Source: Rugalucina vietnamica (taxonomy: Eukaryota > Mollusca > Bivalvia > Lucinida > Lucinidae). Taken from it: 64,000 nucleotides of DNA. Of this stretch, positions 9,700-22,132 are shown piece by piece. How positions within the stretch are numbered: the stretch's first letter is position 1; every line of letters begins with the position of its first letter. The position numbers were made by a program, and so were the translations under genes. The notes beneath the pieces were generated by a model. That model had not been told where the DNA came from. It made no database searches and worked only from the letters and a program-made list of their open reading frames with translations. Location of the stretch: contig OZ024871.1 of the NCBI GenBank assembly GCA_964017185.1, forward strand, positions 65,104,866-65,168,865. The letters run 5' to 3'.

Positions 9700-11426
9700 A
9701 ATCTGAGTAGTTCCTGGTACATTGTGTTTTGTTTCGTACAGGTTTTATAAAGCGATGCTCCCTTATCATTTGAACCACATCAAAATAAAATGCAACACAT
9801 GACAATGAATAAAAAGGGAACCGTGTCATTAGTCTTAGTCGCCATTGTCGGTACAGTAGTAGCAAAAACCTGAACAAAACACTTGCATGTTCAGGACACA
9901 CTGATGACTTGCATCGGACTTGCATGATGGCACTTTTAATTAGGCTCTGCAAAGTCGAAAGAGCCACTCTGCTAGTTTTGTGGCGAAACTACCCAGCTAA
10001 TTTATTCCTTAAGGTGCTTAAGGTGACTGATGCCATAATTTCAAAGATAACCTCCCAATGACACTCAGATAAGTCTGGCCGAACTGACTTCGTCCATACA
10101 AAGTAGTGAAAGTACTAATTTATGCATGTCATGCGTATTTGCAATTGAACGTTTTTCCTCAATTTACCAGATACTCGTTTGCAGTATATGTTCTTTTTGT
10201 ATCCCAGTTCCCCCATTTCGGTTGTTGACGTAAGGAGTAAAATTCTTGTGTGCCACTTCCTTGTGTGCTCACCTTTCAAATTAATCACGTACCAGTAAGT
10301 CGCCACCGTATGGCACACGTCATGCGTTTTTCTTGCGATATAATTTTGAACAGACTTCAACTCCTTCAGTTTGACCTTTCAGATCCGTCAGATCATTGTT
10401 TGAGTAAATACGCCGGAGGTGTTTCTATCATACAGTCGCAAACTCCATAGACTTCAATGTAATTTCACGTTTACCAGAAAAAATATCCTGCCTCTCCAGG
10501 TCAACAGATTTTCATTATTTAGTGTCATTTGAAAGGTAAATGACTAAAAGCTATACATAAGATTTTTGACTCTTCATTTTTTCAAATAGAGCTACAACAC
10601 TTTAAAACTGTAGGAAATTTTGAAAAAAAAAAAAAAAAAAAAAAAAATTCCCATTGACGTTAATGGTGACGTTGCCAAAACATCTCACATTTTCTTTAAA
10701 TGATTGCAGCCTTGAAACACATAGAATTGAATGAAAATATCGTGTTTATTGCTTTAGTTATTTACTATTCAAATGACACCAAAATCATGAATTGAAAATA
10801 CATTGAAGTCTATGGAGATTCTGACGCTGTGGACGTCAATTTGGCACATAACTGGCATAGCACATTTCTGGCAGACCGAATACGCGTCCCATAGTTACAG
10901 CACGTCGTGGCTACTGGCTAGAGCCAGTTCAAAACCATGCCCATATCAGAATTCTGGAACAGTCTTATATCGTTTTCGTTCACATCTTGCACTTCCTCCG
11001 CTATTCTCCCAAATAGTAAGACGGCTTTTCCTCTCAGCTCATTTGGTACATATCTAAAGAAAGCACCAGTGCGCAAGTGAATGGCCCCATGATGCTACCG
11101 AATTGCTGGTGTATCCAGCACAAGCAGTCAGTCTAACCATGTAAAATATGGCATTTGCGGTTGATTGTGCACTATGACACAAAGAATTGTGATGAGAATA
11201 TACGACATATATGCAATCATATTGACAAACTGATTATGGATAATCATGTATCCATTGCAGTACTAGACCTGCATACACATGTGTAAATACCACAACAGTG
11301 TAAAGGTTATCGCATTACAACATCTTGATAATAAAAGCGATTCAGACTGACCGACATACCGACATGTCATGAGTATTGATAAAGTTGTTGCAGATGTTAG
11401 TTCAATAAATATAGCGTTCAATAAAA
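9700..11426. other. Divergent intergenic region between dehydratase and dehydrogenase copy 2
   Basis: No gene is visible. It holds the shared upstream region of two divergently transcribed genes and a diverged palindromic element at 10434-10830. An A run lies at about 10625-10647. No TATA box is clear upstream of 11427. Confidence 0.6.
10434..10830. mobile_element. Diverged palindromic MITE in the divergent promoter region
   Basis: The ends read CAGTCGCA then ACTCCATAGACTTCAATGTA at the left, and TACATTGAAGTCTATGGAGA then CTGACGCTG at the right, the reverse complement. Inner segments also pair (TAGTGTCATTTGAA with TTCAAATGACACC), so most of the ~400 bp is one diverged palindrome. No transposase is present. 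Confidence 0.7.
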
Positions 11427-13269
11427 ATGGCGACACAAGCTATACAGAAGACAATGAAAGCGCTAATCAAGCGCACTGAAGCGGAATCTTATGAGTATAT
11501 TGACATTCCGGTACCAGAACCAGAAGGAGACGAAGTGTTAATCAAGGTGGACGCAGTTTCTATTTGCGGATCCGATATCGCGTTGTACCGATGGAACGAA
11601 GTGGCGCGTGTTATCGCGACGGTACCCTTTATTCCTGGTCACGAGAGCGCCGGAACTGTGGTAAAATGTGGACCCGATGCTACAGTACCGGTAGGGACAA
11701 AAGTCGGAGTAGAGAACCATTTTTATTGTGGAAATTGTTACCAATGTAAAAATGACTTGCGGGAAATTTGTACCAACATGGGACAGTATGGGCATGGGCG
11801 GAAAACAATGCATGGTGGATGTTCCGAGTATTCTATAGTGTCGTCGAAGTACCTATATACCATCACTAAAGATCTCAGTAAGTGTACTAATCAGCTTGAA
11901 AATTGTTGCTGCAATGCACCATGAGTTTTGCGCGTTGTAATTGCACAATGTTACGTTCTTTAGCATGCTTTATCATGGGGCTGTTGAATATGTTGCAAAT
12001 ACACAGATTTGTGTATACATGGTTGTGAAATGAGTGGTCACCTCAAAGCAAGTGAGTCATTTTTCGTGGGAGCCATTTTTCTTAGCTTTTTGAAAAAATA
12101 AACCAGATTTTTCGATGTAGTCATTGACTTTAATCATATAAGAACCTGAAACAAAAGGCATGTCATCTTACAGCAAACTGTAAGCGCACACGAGCCGCCC
12201 CAAGTTACCCACTTTGAGAATTTTCCAGAAAAACATGTTTACACTAACTTTTCCCAGAGAAATACATTTCCATGACCCCAAAATAATCCTTGATTTTTCA
12301 TATTATGTATCCTAGACGTGTAGGCTTTGCGTAAGTTTTATTTATATGCAAAGGAAATGGGTCCCACGAAAACCACTTACATTTCCAATTCTAAACCAAG
12401 CTATTTAAAATTTTAAAAGAATAACTATATTGAGTCATTCCTAGTACCTGTGACGTCTATTAGCAATAAATGCACATCATCATTTGATTTACAGATTAAA
12501 AAAACAACAGTAGATGTCTGTTTAACATACCCCACCCACTTATGTCAATATTGATAAAGTCTTAAGGTTCACAATAATATTTCCTGTTTGTTTAAATCTG
12601 CTTATAAAGTAAGAGCCATAAGATGTCGCACATATAGATGTGATGCAGAAATGAAACGATTAATATAAGATATAACTCGCAATGTCTGTACATAAAATGT
12701 CTAAATGATGCGGTTATATGAATTTCTATATGATGTAGGTAATGTTTTCTTTTAATAGATGCTGAAGAGATAACAATGTTAGAGCCTCTTGGTGTAGCTC
12801 ACAATGGTGTTGAGAGATTAGAGGTGCAGGGTGAGGATGTTCTAGTCATAGGCTGTGGTCCTGTTGGACTCCTGGCACAGAGATTGGCTAAGGTCATGGG
12901 CGCAAAACGGTCAGTATTGTTCATGATCAGAATTATATATGTTCATGGGCTTCTAAAAATTTCACTAAAAAGGCTGTCGGTGTTTCAATATCTTTTTATG
13001 CGTTTCAAAATAAACTGTTGTGTATCACACATGAATGATACTTGATTCGGAGGAGGGACATACTAAAATATGTACATGGTTTTGTTTCTTTACAGCGTTA
13101 TAGGGGCTGATGTCGAACAATGGAAACTAGATTTAGCACAGAAATTAGGAACTGATCTTGTGATCAACGTAAAAGAGCAAGACATCAAACAGGTAATCTG
13201 GCTATAAGTTAAGAATATTTTGAGGAGATCTTGCAGTCCATTGCTTCAATGCAGTGACCGTAAAGAAAC

Positions 13270-13327
<58 letters not shown>

Positions 13328-14295
13328 AAAACTTGAATAGAACATATTCATACGCTGATTTATAATGATTTCAAAATGATGTATTAATATATGGTTTTCA
13401 ATAAAGCATACATTTCCCTATATCTACTCTTTCATTTCTGGCAGCCACAAACTCTTCACTTTAGCGTGGCTTTAATTTTTTCACATACACGCATACCATC
13501 TTCCATCAATGTCCTTATTATTTCTTATCGATTGTTTGTTTTTAATTTATCTACATGTATTTATTTCTTCCTTTGTCTCAGTATATCATGGAACTGACAG
13601 ATGGTACTGGCATAGGTCGGATATGTGAGTGTAGTGGGGTATCACAGATGGTGAACACGTGCTTCTCCTATCTCCGGAAGGGTGGTCGAACTGTTCTTAT
13701 TGGTCTCCCAAAGCAACCGCTGCATGTGGAGAATGTCCTGCAAGATATAGGTAACTACAAGATAAATGTTTTTGTTTTGTTTTTTCTAGATGAAGTTGTT
13801 CAAACTTTGATTACTATTTGAAACTATGTACATGCTCCAGTACAGTACAGCAACTTTTGAAATAAGTATTTAAATGCATGAAATAAGTCGATTTATCATC
13901 ATCAGTTTAATAACAATTTTGCTTGACTTAGGCGAGCTTATTTTCGTTATTCTGAATGTGTTACTAAATATGACAGTTCCTATTCTGCAGTTCTTCTCTT
14001 GCTGCGTTTTATGGCATCATTTTGGTTTAAAATCATTTTTAAAACAGGCACCTATACCATTAATGCGCTCGCATGTATGTTCATCGTTTCAGTGTTCAAG
14101 TGCCTTACCCTGAAAACTGTTCATGGTCGTAAAATTTTCCACACCTGGGAGGAAATAGAACGACTTGTGGCAGAGAAGAAAGTTGACGTCACACAGGTCG
14201 TCACGCATCGTTTTCCGATGTCACAGTTCGAAGAGGCCTTCAAGGTTTTATTTGACGGCAGTGCATGCAAGATAATCATGGATCCATCGAAATAG
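11427..14295 (+). CDS. Zinc medium-chain dehydrogenase copy 2 (L-threonine 3-dehydrogenase/sorbitol dehydrogenase-like), complete
   Basis: Five coding exons (11427-11877, 12759-12909, 13096-13192, 13582-13750, 14093-14295) total 1071 nt and encode 356 aa, the usual length for this family. The start AAAATGG context is good. Visible residues are C47 (SICGSD), H72-E73 (GHE) and E159 (MLEPLG) as likely catalytic-zinc site; C101, C104, C107 and C115 as structural zinc ligands; GxGxxG at 182-187 (GCGPVG); and D206 after the second strand, which favours NAD+ over NADP+. The C-terminal VHGRKIFHTW resembles the threonine-dehydrogenase signature, while overall length and zinc lobes also fit polyol dehydrogenases. 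The protein probably oxidises a secondary alcohol; the substrate is not decidable here. It is the intact paralogue of the copy at 1-7452 and divergent from the intronless dehydratase, the arrangement suggesting joint use in sugar-acid catabolism (inference). Confidence 0.95.
13273..13323. repeat. (GA)n microsatellite in intron 3 of dehydrogenase copy 2
   Basis: About 25 uninterrupted GA units lie 80 bases past the exon end at 13192. Confidence 0.95.
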
Positions 14296-14654
14296 ATTCA
14301 CAACAGAATCACTGCGTGGTGATGCAGATAACTATGCAAAATAACTATTTTGTACAAAATTACGTACTCATATGTTACGTCAGCACATTCCTTTGAATGA
14401 AGGAAAGAGTTAATGTTTTATAAAGTCAGGGACTTCTATGTCATCAAGCTTATACTGTGATAAATGTCATATTTTGGAACTGCAATTAAGTGATGCCATA
14501 TCAATTGCAACGCACTAGATCAAATGTTAGCCAAATCTATAATTATATTTAATGCACAGATGTCCATTTGGACATGCCATTCATGATTGCTAAGTTATTA
14601 GTTCTATAACCTGTGAAAAATCATATTAAAATATAATTTGATGAAGAAAAAGAA

Positions 14655-14830
14655 TTCTGCTGGGACATTCCACCCACCAGAACCTCCCAGACAGACCCCA
14701 AACCGGGTCACCCCACGCCCATCAGGGACTCCCAACACATCAAGACCCTTGGGGATTCCCCACCCACAGGACTTCCAGGGACACCTAACCCACCTGGACC
14801 CCATGACCACAACATATATATAAAGAATGT
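14655..14830 (+). other. C-rich patch followed by a TATA-like sequence, unknown
   Basis: The stretch is rich in CCCACCC, CCCCA and CCAGG words, strikingly unlike its AT-rich surroundings, and ends in ACATATATATAAAGAATG. An open frame of 61 codons here is proline-rich. It could be a solo terminal repeat of a retroelement or a promoter; nothing decides between these. Confidence 0.3.
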
Positions 14831-15332
14831 CCCTAGCTTCGTGGCCGACCTTGTGTCGTTCAGTCACTTTGTACCTTGCTGACTATCAAACTTTAGTTTA
14901 TGGTATCGAAGACAGTCTCAAGATCTAGCACTAAACATATCGAGTAAAGTATAAATTCCTGACAGAAGCGCGACAATGCATCTTTGCTGTTGTTGTATAT
15001 TTCAACGATATCTAGAATTCACGTCAGCATGTTTTAGATATTGATAGAAAGTAAATTCTTACCATTTCAAATCTTTATTTTTCTAAAACAACAAATTTTC
15101 CGAATTATTCCAGTAAAGCCTTCCGCCATCGTGTTACATACGTAAGTGCATAGACATTATTATATAAAATAAGGGTATCAGTGGCCTCAGCTACATTTCT
15201 TCAAGCAATATCTAAGAGCATCTGATTTGCATGGATTCCTCGTATCAATATATTAATTGAAGCTAAATGTGGTTTAATTTTCTTCTTTTATATTTCATAC
15301 CCAAAAAATCTCATCATCAAATATTGGCCTTA

Positions 15333-15447
15333 TCGAACAAGGGGATTAGTGACAGTCGCATCTAGACAGGTAAAGTTATCTTCGTAAATTTCCGTGATTT
15401 TCCGATAGTGTACCTGGCGGTCAAACTACCTGTGGTCGATAAAGGGC
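15333..15447. repeat. Interspersed repeat, copy 2 (first copy at 3420-3560)
   Basis: It shares GGGGATTAGTG, ACAGGTAAA and GCCCGAGG in the same order with the copy inside the split dehydrogenase exon. No coding capacity is visible. Confidence 0.6.
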
Positions 15448-15625
15448 CCGAGGCTAATCATTATTTGCAAGGAGATTAAAATTTTACCTGTAGATTTTTT
15501 TGATAGTTCAGACTACAACTAGTAAATGAAGACAAGAACATGTATTTGTTAAGTTCAACTGAGCCGCGACACGAAAGACGTGTTTGTAACTGTGACAACT
15601 GTACATTTGAGCCTTGAATTTTATA

Positions 15626-15830
15626 AAACATTTCCATGTAAAATATTCCCCCTTAAACCCCATGTTTATATAGAAATAACCGGGGTATGCATGGACACAC
15701 CTATTTTCCTTATTTTTCATCTAAAACAAAACATTGTGGGTACCCGTTAGAACCGCCTCGGCGAGGCGGTCCTAACGTGTACCCACAATTTATATGATGA
15801 GCGAAAATATTAAAAAAAAAATCCAATGAA
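15626..15830 (-). mobile_element. Palindromic MITE family 1, copy 2 (reverse orientation)
   Basis: A near-perfect central palindrome reads ATTGTGGGTACCCGTTAGAA, CCGCCTCG, then CGAGGCGG and back to TACCCACAAT. The left flank carries the family's CCCCTTAAACCCCATG and TATATAG arm. The right end fades into an A/T-rich run. Confidence 0.8.
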
Positions 15831-16328
15831 ATTTTATTATTTTTTTTTTTTTTCTCAAAAGATCTCTCCATATAGCATGGGCAAGGTTTCGCAATGGTAT
15901 ATATATTTTTGAATTAAAGCGCCAATAACTGCGCAAGCAAATGGACAAATACAAAATGCACTTTCGCGAACAGTCTTTCACTCCGGAATTGGTCTTTGTC
16001 TGGCTTGTGTGTTTTGATAAAAGTTGTGATTTATTGCCACAGGACGCGTGTCACACCTGTCTTATGAAAACACTGCGATTAAAACTTGTCGGGGATTAAA
16101 GCGGTGACATATGAAACCCTGCTTATGACTATATTATAATGTCACAGATGTTCTGCGCTACCACAGACTGATCCATTCTATGTATTTTGCTGATATAGAT
16201 AACAGTCGAATCATGCAAGTTCGAAATTGAAGTTCTGTTTAATTTCACTCATTTAGCTTATTTCTGTTCATATGGACCGATCAGTGTATTAAATGAAAAT
16301 GATTCAAGTACTCTGTCAATGTTCACGC

Positions 16329-16430
16329 ATTTTTTTATTTTTTTATTTATTTATTTATTTATTTTTATTTTTATTTTTATTTTCATTTTCATTTTCATTT
16401 TTATTTTTATTTATTTACTTATTTATTCAT
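16329..16430. repeat. TTTA/TTTTC microsatellite
   Basis: Tetra- and hexanucleotide T-rich repeats; a similar pure TTTA tract lies at 17936-17983. Confidence 0.9.
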
Positions 16431-16821
16431 TTCATATGCGAAACAAATGATGAAGATGCAAAGTAACTGCGTGCCTGTGTGGCAGCCTGGTTTGTGATCA
16501 ACTTGTCGGAAACCATATGATCGGTTTTATGTTACAAATAATTATTTATTTAAATATTTATATGCAGAGAGAGAGACTACTTCCATTGTTTCTTTTCTTG
16601 CTGTCGGCGAGTCTTAAGTTTAAAGCCATGTTTCGGTAACTTTAATTGACTAGACGATTGGTCTGAAGATCTCATATGTGTAAACATGAGTTAATATTTG
16701 AGTAATACATTGAGAATAAGTAGATCAGCATTGAATTCTGTTCCATTTCATTTAATTTACTTTCGTTTAACAATTAATCCATATTTGGAGTTAAATTGGT
16801 TATTATTTTTTATTGCGTGGT

Positions 16822-17094
16822 CATTATGAAAACATGCCCATGCAATAAACAGAGATTTTTAAGTTGTGAAAATTGAAAATTTTCAGTAGAAATATTTTTT
16901 CTTATTTTTGCTTAAAACAAAGATTGAGGGTAAACGTTAGAACTGCCTCGCCGAGGCAGGTTCTAACGAGTACCCACAATCTATGTATTGGAGCAAAATA
17001 AGAAAAAAATTGGGTATTCCCTGCAAACCCCATTTTTTCTATATAAAAGTGGGGTTTAAGGGGAAAGACTTTTCACGGACATGTTTTCTTGGTG
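16822..17094 (+). mobile_element. Palindromic MITE family 1, full-length copy
   Basis: This is the most complete copy (273 bp). The left end is CATTATGAAAACATGCCCAT and the right end, read inward, CACCAAGAAAACATGTCCGT, so the ends are imperfect inverted repeats. The centre is a hairpin whose arms contain GTTAGAACTGCCTCG and CGAGGCAGGTTCTAAC. Family arms TTTTTCTTATTTTTGC and AAAAGTGGGGTTTAAGGGG are present. No clear target duplication was found here. Confidence 0.85.
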
Positions 17095-17935
17095 TTATGT
17101 CTTGAATTGAACGGTTAATGGTTTAAATTAATTGCGTAACTTCATAATTACTTTGTTTGACTTTTTGTACCTTTAAAACAGAAATTTATATCAGTGAACG
17201 AAGCAAACTTTATAATTGCTCCGCTCTAATCTGTAACTAAGTTTCGCTGTCGTAGCTAAAAAAAACTAGACACTGAAACTTATCATAAACAATATCAAGT
17301 AAACTATCAAATACTTCCTAATATCGCACATCGTTGACCGCTATATCAACGGATGACAGGAGGTGTCATAAAATCAAAATACCTATACCTTACCTGTTAA
17401 GAGATTAAGTTTTCCGCTGAACTACGTGACGGTACGGAAAAATCCGGAAACGCACGAGCGGAAACTGAAATTATTACCTGCTAATCCAATTATCCAAACA
17501 GACTAATTTAATATTTAAATACAAAATCAAAAATTATACCAATAAAAAGAAGATGCATTGTACAAATATAAGCTGTTCGCACACTAATTGTAGTATGATG
17601 CATTTTGATGCAAATAAGCGTGAAAGCGACAGAAATGATGTAGAAATTTCCTTATTTACTATATATTTATTACATTTTGATAGTACCTGTTTTATTTCAA
17701 CAAACAGACTATTTTTTACATAAGATAAAAAATTAATTTTAATTTCATCTTAAAGGGATATGAATGGGCTTTACAGAACCGTTCGCACAGGAATGATAGG
17801 ATTAATAGCTAAAAAGATATTAAGGATTAAATAAGCATTCCCGTTAACGCTCCATATAAAATTTTACGCGCATCCGATAACTGCCGGTGATGAGAATTCT
17901 GCTACATGCCCGAAGAAAATATCTTTGTACTGTTT

Positions 17936-17978
<43 letters not shown>

Positions 17979-18616
17979 TTTTTGTTTTTTAATATTTAAA
18001 TGAAAGTCTATGAAAAGCTTAAAAATATTGATATTCACAAATAAAGCAATGGTAAATATGAATTTTGATAACACGAAATGTACAACAGACATATGTACAC
18101 ATGTATATACGTTGTTTATGCTTATTATATATTTAATACATATTACCTCCAGCCGAGATATATAATGGAATCGTTTCCTTCAGCATTATGTAATTTATTC
18201 ACTGTTCAGAATATTACTGATGATTTATTATATTATTTTAGGAAATCTGTTTAGAAATTTGATTTATCTGTCTGCACACTGAGCAGCTAAACTATGTAGA
18301 CGTTTAACAAAATAAATCTAAGAAATTATCTTAAGTCTCTTGAACTGTTTGCCTGTGGAGTATACATAAATACGTCTACTATGTTCTTTAAATAATATCC
18401 TGTCAGTTAAGTCGCTGCATCAGTGATTGTTATAGCTCATATAGTATATTTTGATTATTATCCAACTGAAAAAAGTTTTGTTTATTGTCTTTTTTCAATG
18501 TCTGTGTGTTTGGTTTTTGGCAGCAACTGTTTGAGACGATGCTAATAGCAGATATTTTCCAGCAAACCTGGAAATAAAAGTAAAACTGAGTCCCTTTAAG
18601 AGCTTTGAAAGGGGAT

Positions 18617-18660
18617 GGGCCATACTGCGGTTTCGATTATTCAAACCATATCAGTGACCG
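18617..18660 (-). ncRNA. Decayed hammerhead ribozyme motif
   Basis: Read on the minus strand this matches the intact motif at 24095-24138 along its length and in its flanks (CTCCATGTTGCCAGATTTAT before, CATCCCCTTT after). Helix I still pairs over five positions and helix II over four, but two core bases of CTGATGA have changed (CTGATAT) and helix III has a mismatch. It should be inactive. The shared flanks show both belong to one dispersed element. Confidence 0.65.
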
Positions 18661-21600
18661 TATAAATCTGGCAACATGGAGCCAGAGAAAATAACTGCAC
18701 TTTTGAAAATTTCAACTTGGATGTCAAGCTGAGTCAACACATTGACGGGTAAATCTAAATAGAGCCTAATATGTTTAGAAAAGTGTATCTAAACTGTTGA
18801 TGAAATACTGATTTCTCAGAAAACCCTCAATGATCTCAAAGGACCAAAAGGAAAATATAACCTGGAAGTCTGTGACTACCTCGGAAAAAGTTGCTTAACA
18901 ACTTTATTTGGAGGCAAGTGACAGAAAACAACAACAAAAACGTATAAAACAGATAAACATATTTGATTGCCTACCGCTAGACTATTTGACGATCTTATCA
19001 TATCTAGGAAATCAAACTAATGTCTATGAATCAGATATTATCAAGTCCGAAGTGGTTTCAGAATTATCTCCCTGTGATTTCCAGGTGATTAGGTGCCAAT
19101 GTGGCTATTGTTGTTAGTCTAACGCTGTAAGTTTTAAGTGTTTCGACGTCGAGACTTGAAATATAAACTTTGTAGTTCCAGGAAACTGCCGAAAAGTCGT
19201 TGTTATAATAATCAGTACCATTGCACTGAACATACAGGTATCATCTTTGATTAAAGTAGGGTTTGCCCTTTTTTGTCTTATTTTCTACTTCAGCAGTACT
19301 GCCGCACTAATAGGTATACTAGTATGTCCCGAAATATAATAAAATTAAATTTTATTAACCATTCCAAATATTCAACGTTATGATTCATCTGCCCCTTGTT
19401 TTATATGAATATCGGTAGTGTTCAATCAAGTGAAAACTCATACAATGGCATTTACACTCCTTAAATTTCGTTTAAATTGTTTACAAAATATCTGTAGTGC
19501 TTGATTTTAAAATATGATACTGCCATCAGTATCACAGCCTATGAGGGTTAAACTCAGATTTGGTGATTTGTACATTAGTAAATAACAATGATTCCGATCG
19601 ATACTATTTCGAACACGAAGCTGTGGACCTGGTGGTGGCGACTTCCCTGGGATTCATTCCTGGTGCTATTTGATTCCCTCTGGGCCTATTTGTCCTGCGG
19701 TCATGGACCTTGTAGCTTGTAGGTCCCCTGTTAGACCTCAGTGGTGGAAGTATACTATACTTTATATTTGTTCGTCTCGATTTTCATATAAACATTGAAT
19801 GCAACTCCTGCTGACCCAGTCGTATATTTCATTAGATACTTTGAGTTGTTCATGTGTGACTGTATCGGCGCATGCATATCACTCGCCATTTAATTATTTA
19901 TCGCATGTGTCTAGGGAAAGGGCTTGGTCTATCTTTGGATACTTAATTTCGTTTTGTTCATCTGCGAAGCCACATGCGTTCTACAGTGCGAATTTAGTCG
20001 ATCAATATTCAAGTGTGGTAGTCTGCAAGCATTGGCTGCTATGTGGTCAAATGCGCTGTCATCTACTTTTCTAGATTCTAGTGCAGGATGTCCTTTATGT
20101 CCTATCGGCTGCATGAACGGTTACAAGTTTTAGAAACAAATATGCTTTTTTCCTAACGGTGTAATCCTTCTCAGTGATTTACTACATATTGCATATCCTA
20201 TATCCTGCTTATACATGTAGTATGCCAGTGCGCTCCACCGCGGTAGCTTGGCTGGCAGTATATTTTATGCCGTGTTCTTGACGTTGTTGTTATGTTCATC
20301 TATATAAGCTTGGCATTCTACTATACGGTTTTCCTGTCGTAAAGTGTCTGTTTAATCTGTCGTCAGTCCCTTCTTGTTAAATGTGTTTGATTCTCGGTCC
20401 AATTACACTAATCTCTGTTGTACCGGCCATATATGCGTCGTGTAATGTTTGTGATAATTTCCAAAATTAAAAGTAGAATTGAAGTAGGTATATAATCTCA
20501 TTGCTCGTTAAAGCTCTATTGTTGTATGGCATAAGACACTGTTAAACTGATTGGTCGAATAGCATTTTCGGCTAATCGTCACCGCCAGTTGCTTTAAAAT
20601 TGTTATCAATCCTTGTTGTTTCTTCTACATGGTCTATAGGTCGCATGGACACTATTTGCTTTAGCTGTTCCAATGTTCATATGCAACTCTTCGTGTTAGT
20701 ATAATGCCTGTTTGAGAAAAGAAACAGAACATTATTTGAGTGTTTGTGATAGTTGTTTTAAATGCAGCGGCAATATACTCAAGTCTGACACTATATTCTG
20801 CATGCTCATAAATTAATGTAACATCGTTAACATCTACATTTGACAATCATACGTAATACACACTTATGGCAAGCATTAAATATAAGATTAACCATAAGAT
20901 ACTTCTACGGTCAGTCTTGATCATAAGATAAGATATGCCTTTTGAAACGGCATGCTGCATCTATTTGAACGCAGCACTCTCTGGACATTTGAAGCAATTA
21001 AATATAACAATGTATGGATCATCATTATTTTATAAGCAAAAAGTTGCAAATCAGCATGCTTTTCGTTGAAAGTGTTTAAATATTAGCTTCGTTTGAGGAA
21101 GACAATGTTTGTTCTAATGTTGCAAACAAATACCTGTATCCGCTATGTGTTACAATGTTTATGAACTTGAATTTCTTTATAATAACAATATAGTGCAAAT
21201 TCAACTGTAGTAATTTGGGAGTCAATAAAAGTTGTTTCAAATGTTTGGCCACCTGTGCAATCCCGCTTCTCTTACACCGGCTCTGACTGGGAAAATACTA
21301 GGTGAATAGAATATAACTCTGGATTAAACTCGACACAGGTGTTGAAAGTTTTATTGAATAAACGTATCTTAATATAATTATATGTTTGTTTGGGCTATCG
21401 TTTTTATGGGTTTTATTCTTTCGTTAGGTAGTTGACAAATGCAGGTTACCCGATATACAACTGAATGGATGGAAAAAAAGTCACCAACGCATTACGTGGT
21501 TTCACCTCGCAGTTGTCTTTTTAGAGGTCTCTAGTGTAAAATTAGTAATTGCCCCATAAAATTGGTGGTTGCTGTTTTTGGTTAAGAAAGTAGCGAATAA

Positions 21601-21897
21601 AGAAAACGAATAATTCGGTTTTTAGACAATCGCGTTCATTTCAGTGAAAAGAAACTTTAATGAATAACCCTTGGTGCGCACTCAGTTTGCCGCTATTATC
21701 TCTTACATGCTCGGATGGGTGTTTTATTAGAGAAAAAAACTGTTCTTTTAAAAAAGACAAACCATGAGCAATGTATAGTTTTTGACACTGTTCAGTAAAT
21801 GAGGGACGAGAATACTAGTACATCACTACTGTAGTATTGAACAAGTAGTATACTTCCATACTTCGTTCTTCGTCATTGAAGGGTGTTGATATCAATT

Positions 21898-22132
21898 GAG
21901 CCGCATCGTGAGAAAACCGGATTTTTGCCTAGGCGAAAACAAAGGCGCAGATCAGCTTCGCGGTAACCGCGAAGCTGATCAGCGCCTTTGTTTTCGCTAC
22001 TCGGATAGTACAATTCCTCTTCTACTTAAATCCGAAATTTCAAGCTTCTAGCCCGCTTCTGTGACTGTACAGGTCGGTTTTTGTCGGACCTGGTCGGAAA
22101 CCCCGAAGACCGGTTTTCTCACGTCGCGGCTC
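21898..22132. mobile_element. Palindromic MITE family 2, best-preserved copy
   Basis: Terminal repeats GAGCCGCATCGTGAGAAAAC and GTTTTCTCACGTCGCGGCTC pair with few mismatches. The centre (about 21946-22005) is a near-perfect hairpin: AAACAAAGGCGCAGATCAGC, TTCGCG, GTAAC, then the reverse complement. Flanks share CAATT/AATT, so a 4-bp AT-rich target is possible. No transposase. Confidence 0.85.

Noticed and set aside
18908-19117. 69-codon open frame
   Set aside because: No domain, no signal peptide and length within what chance allows in this much sequence.
19799-20133. Overlapping open frames of 91 and 69 codons
   Set aside because: No recognisable domain in any frame, no splice context and no repeat match; a decayed recombinase was considered but could not be supported.
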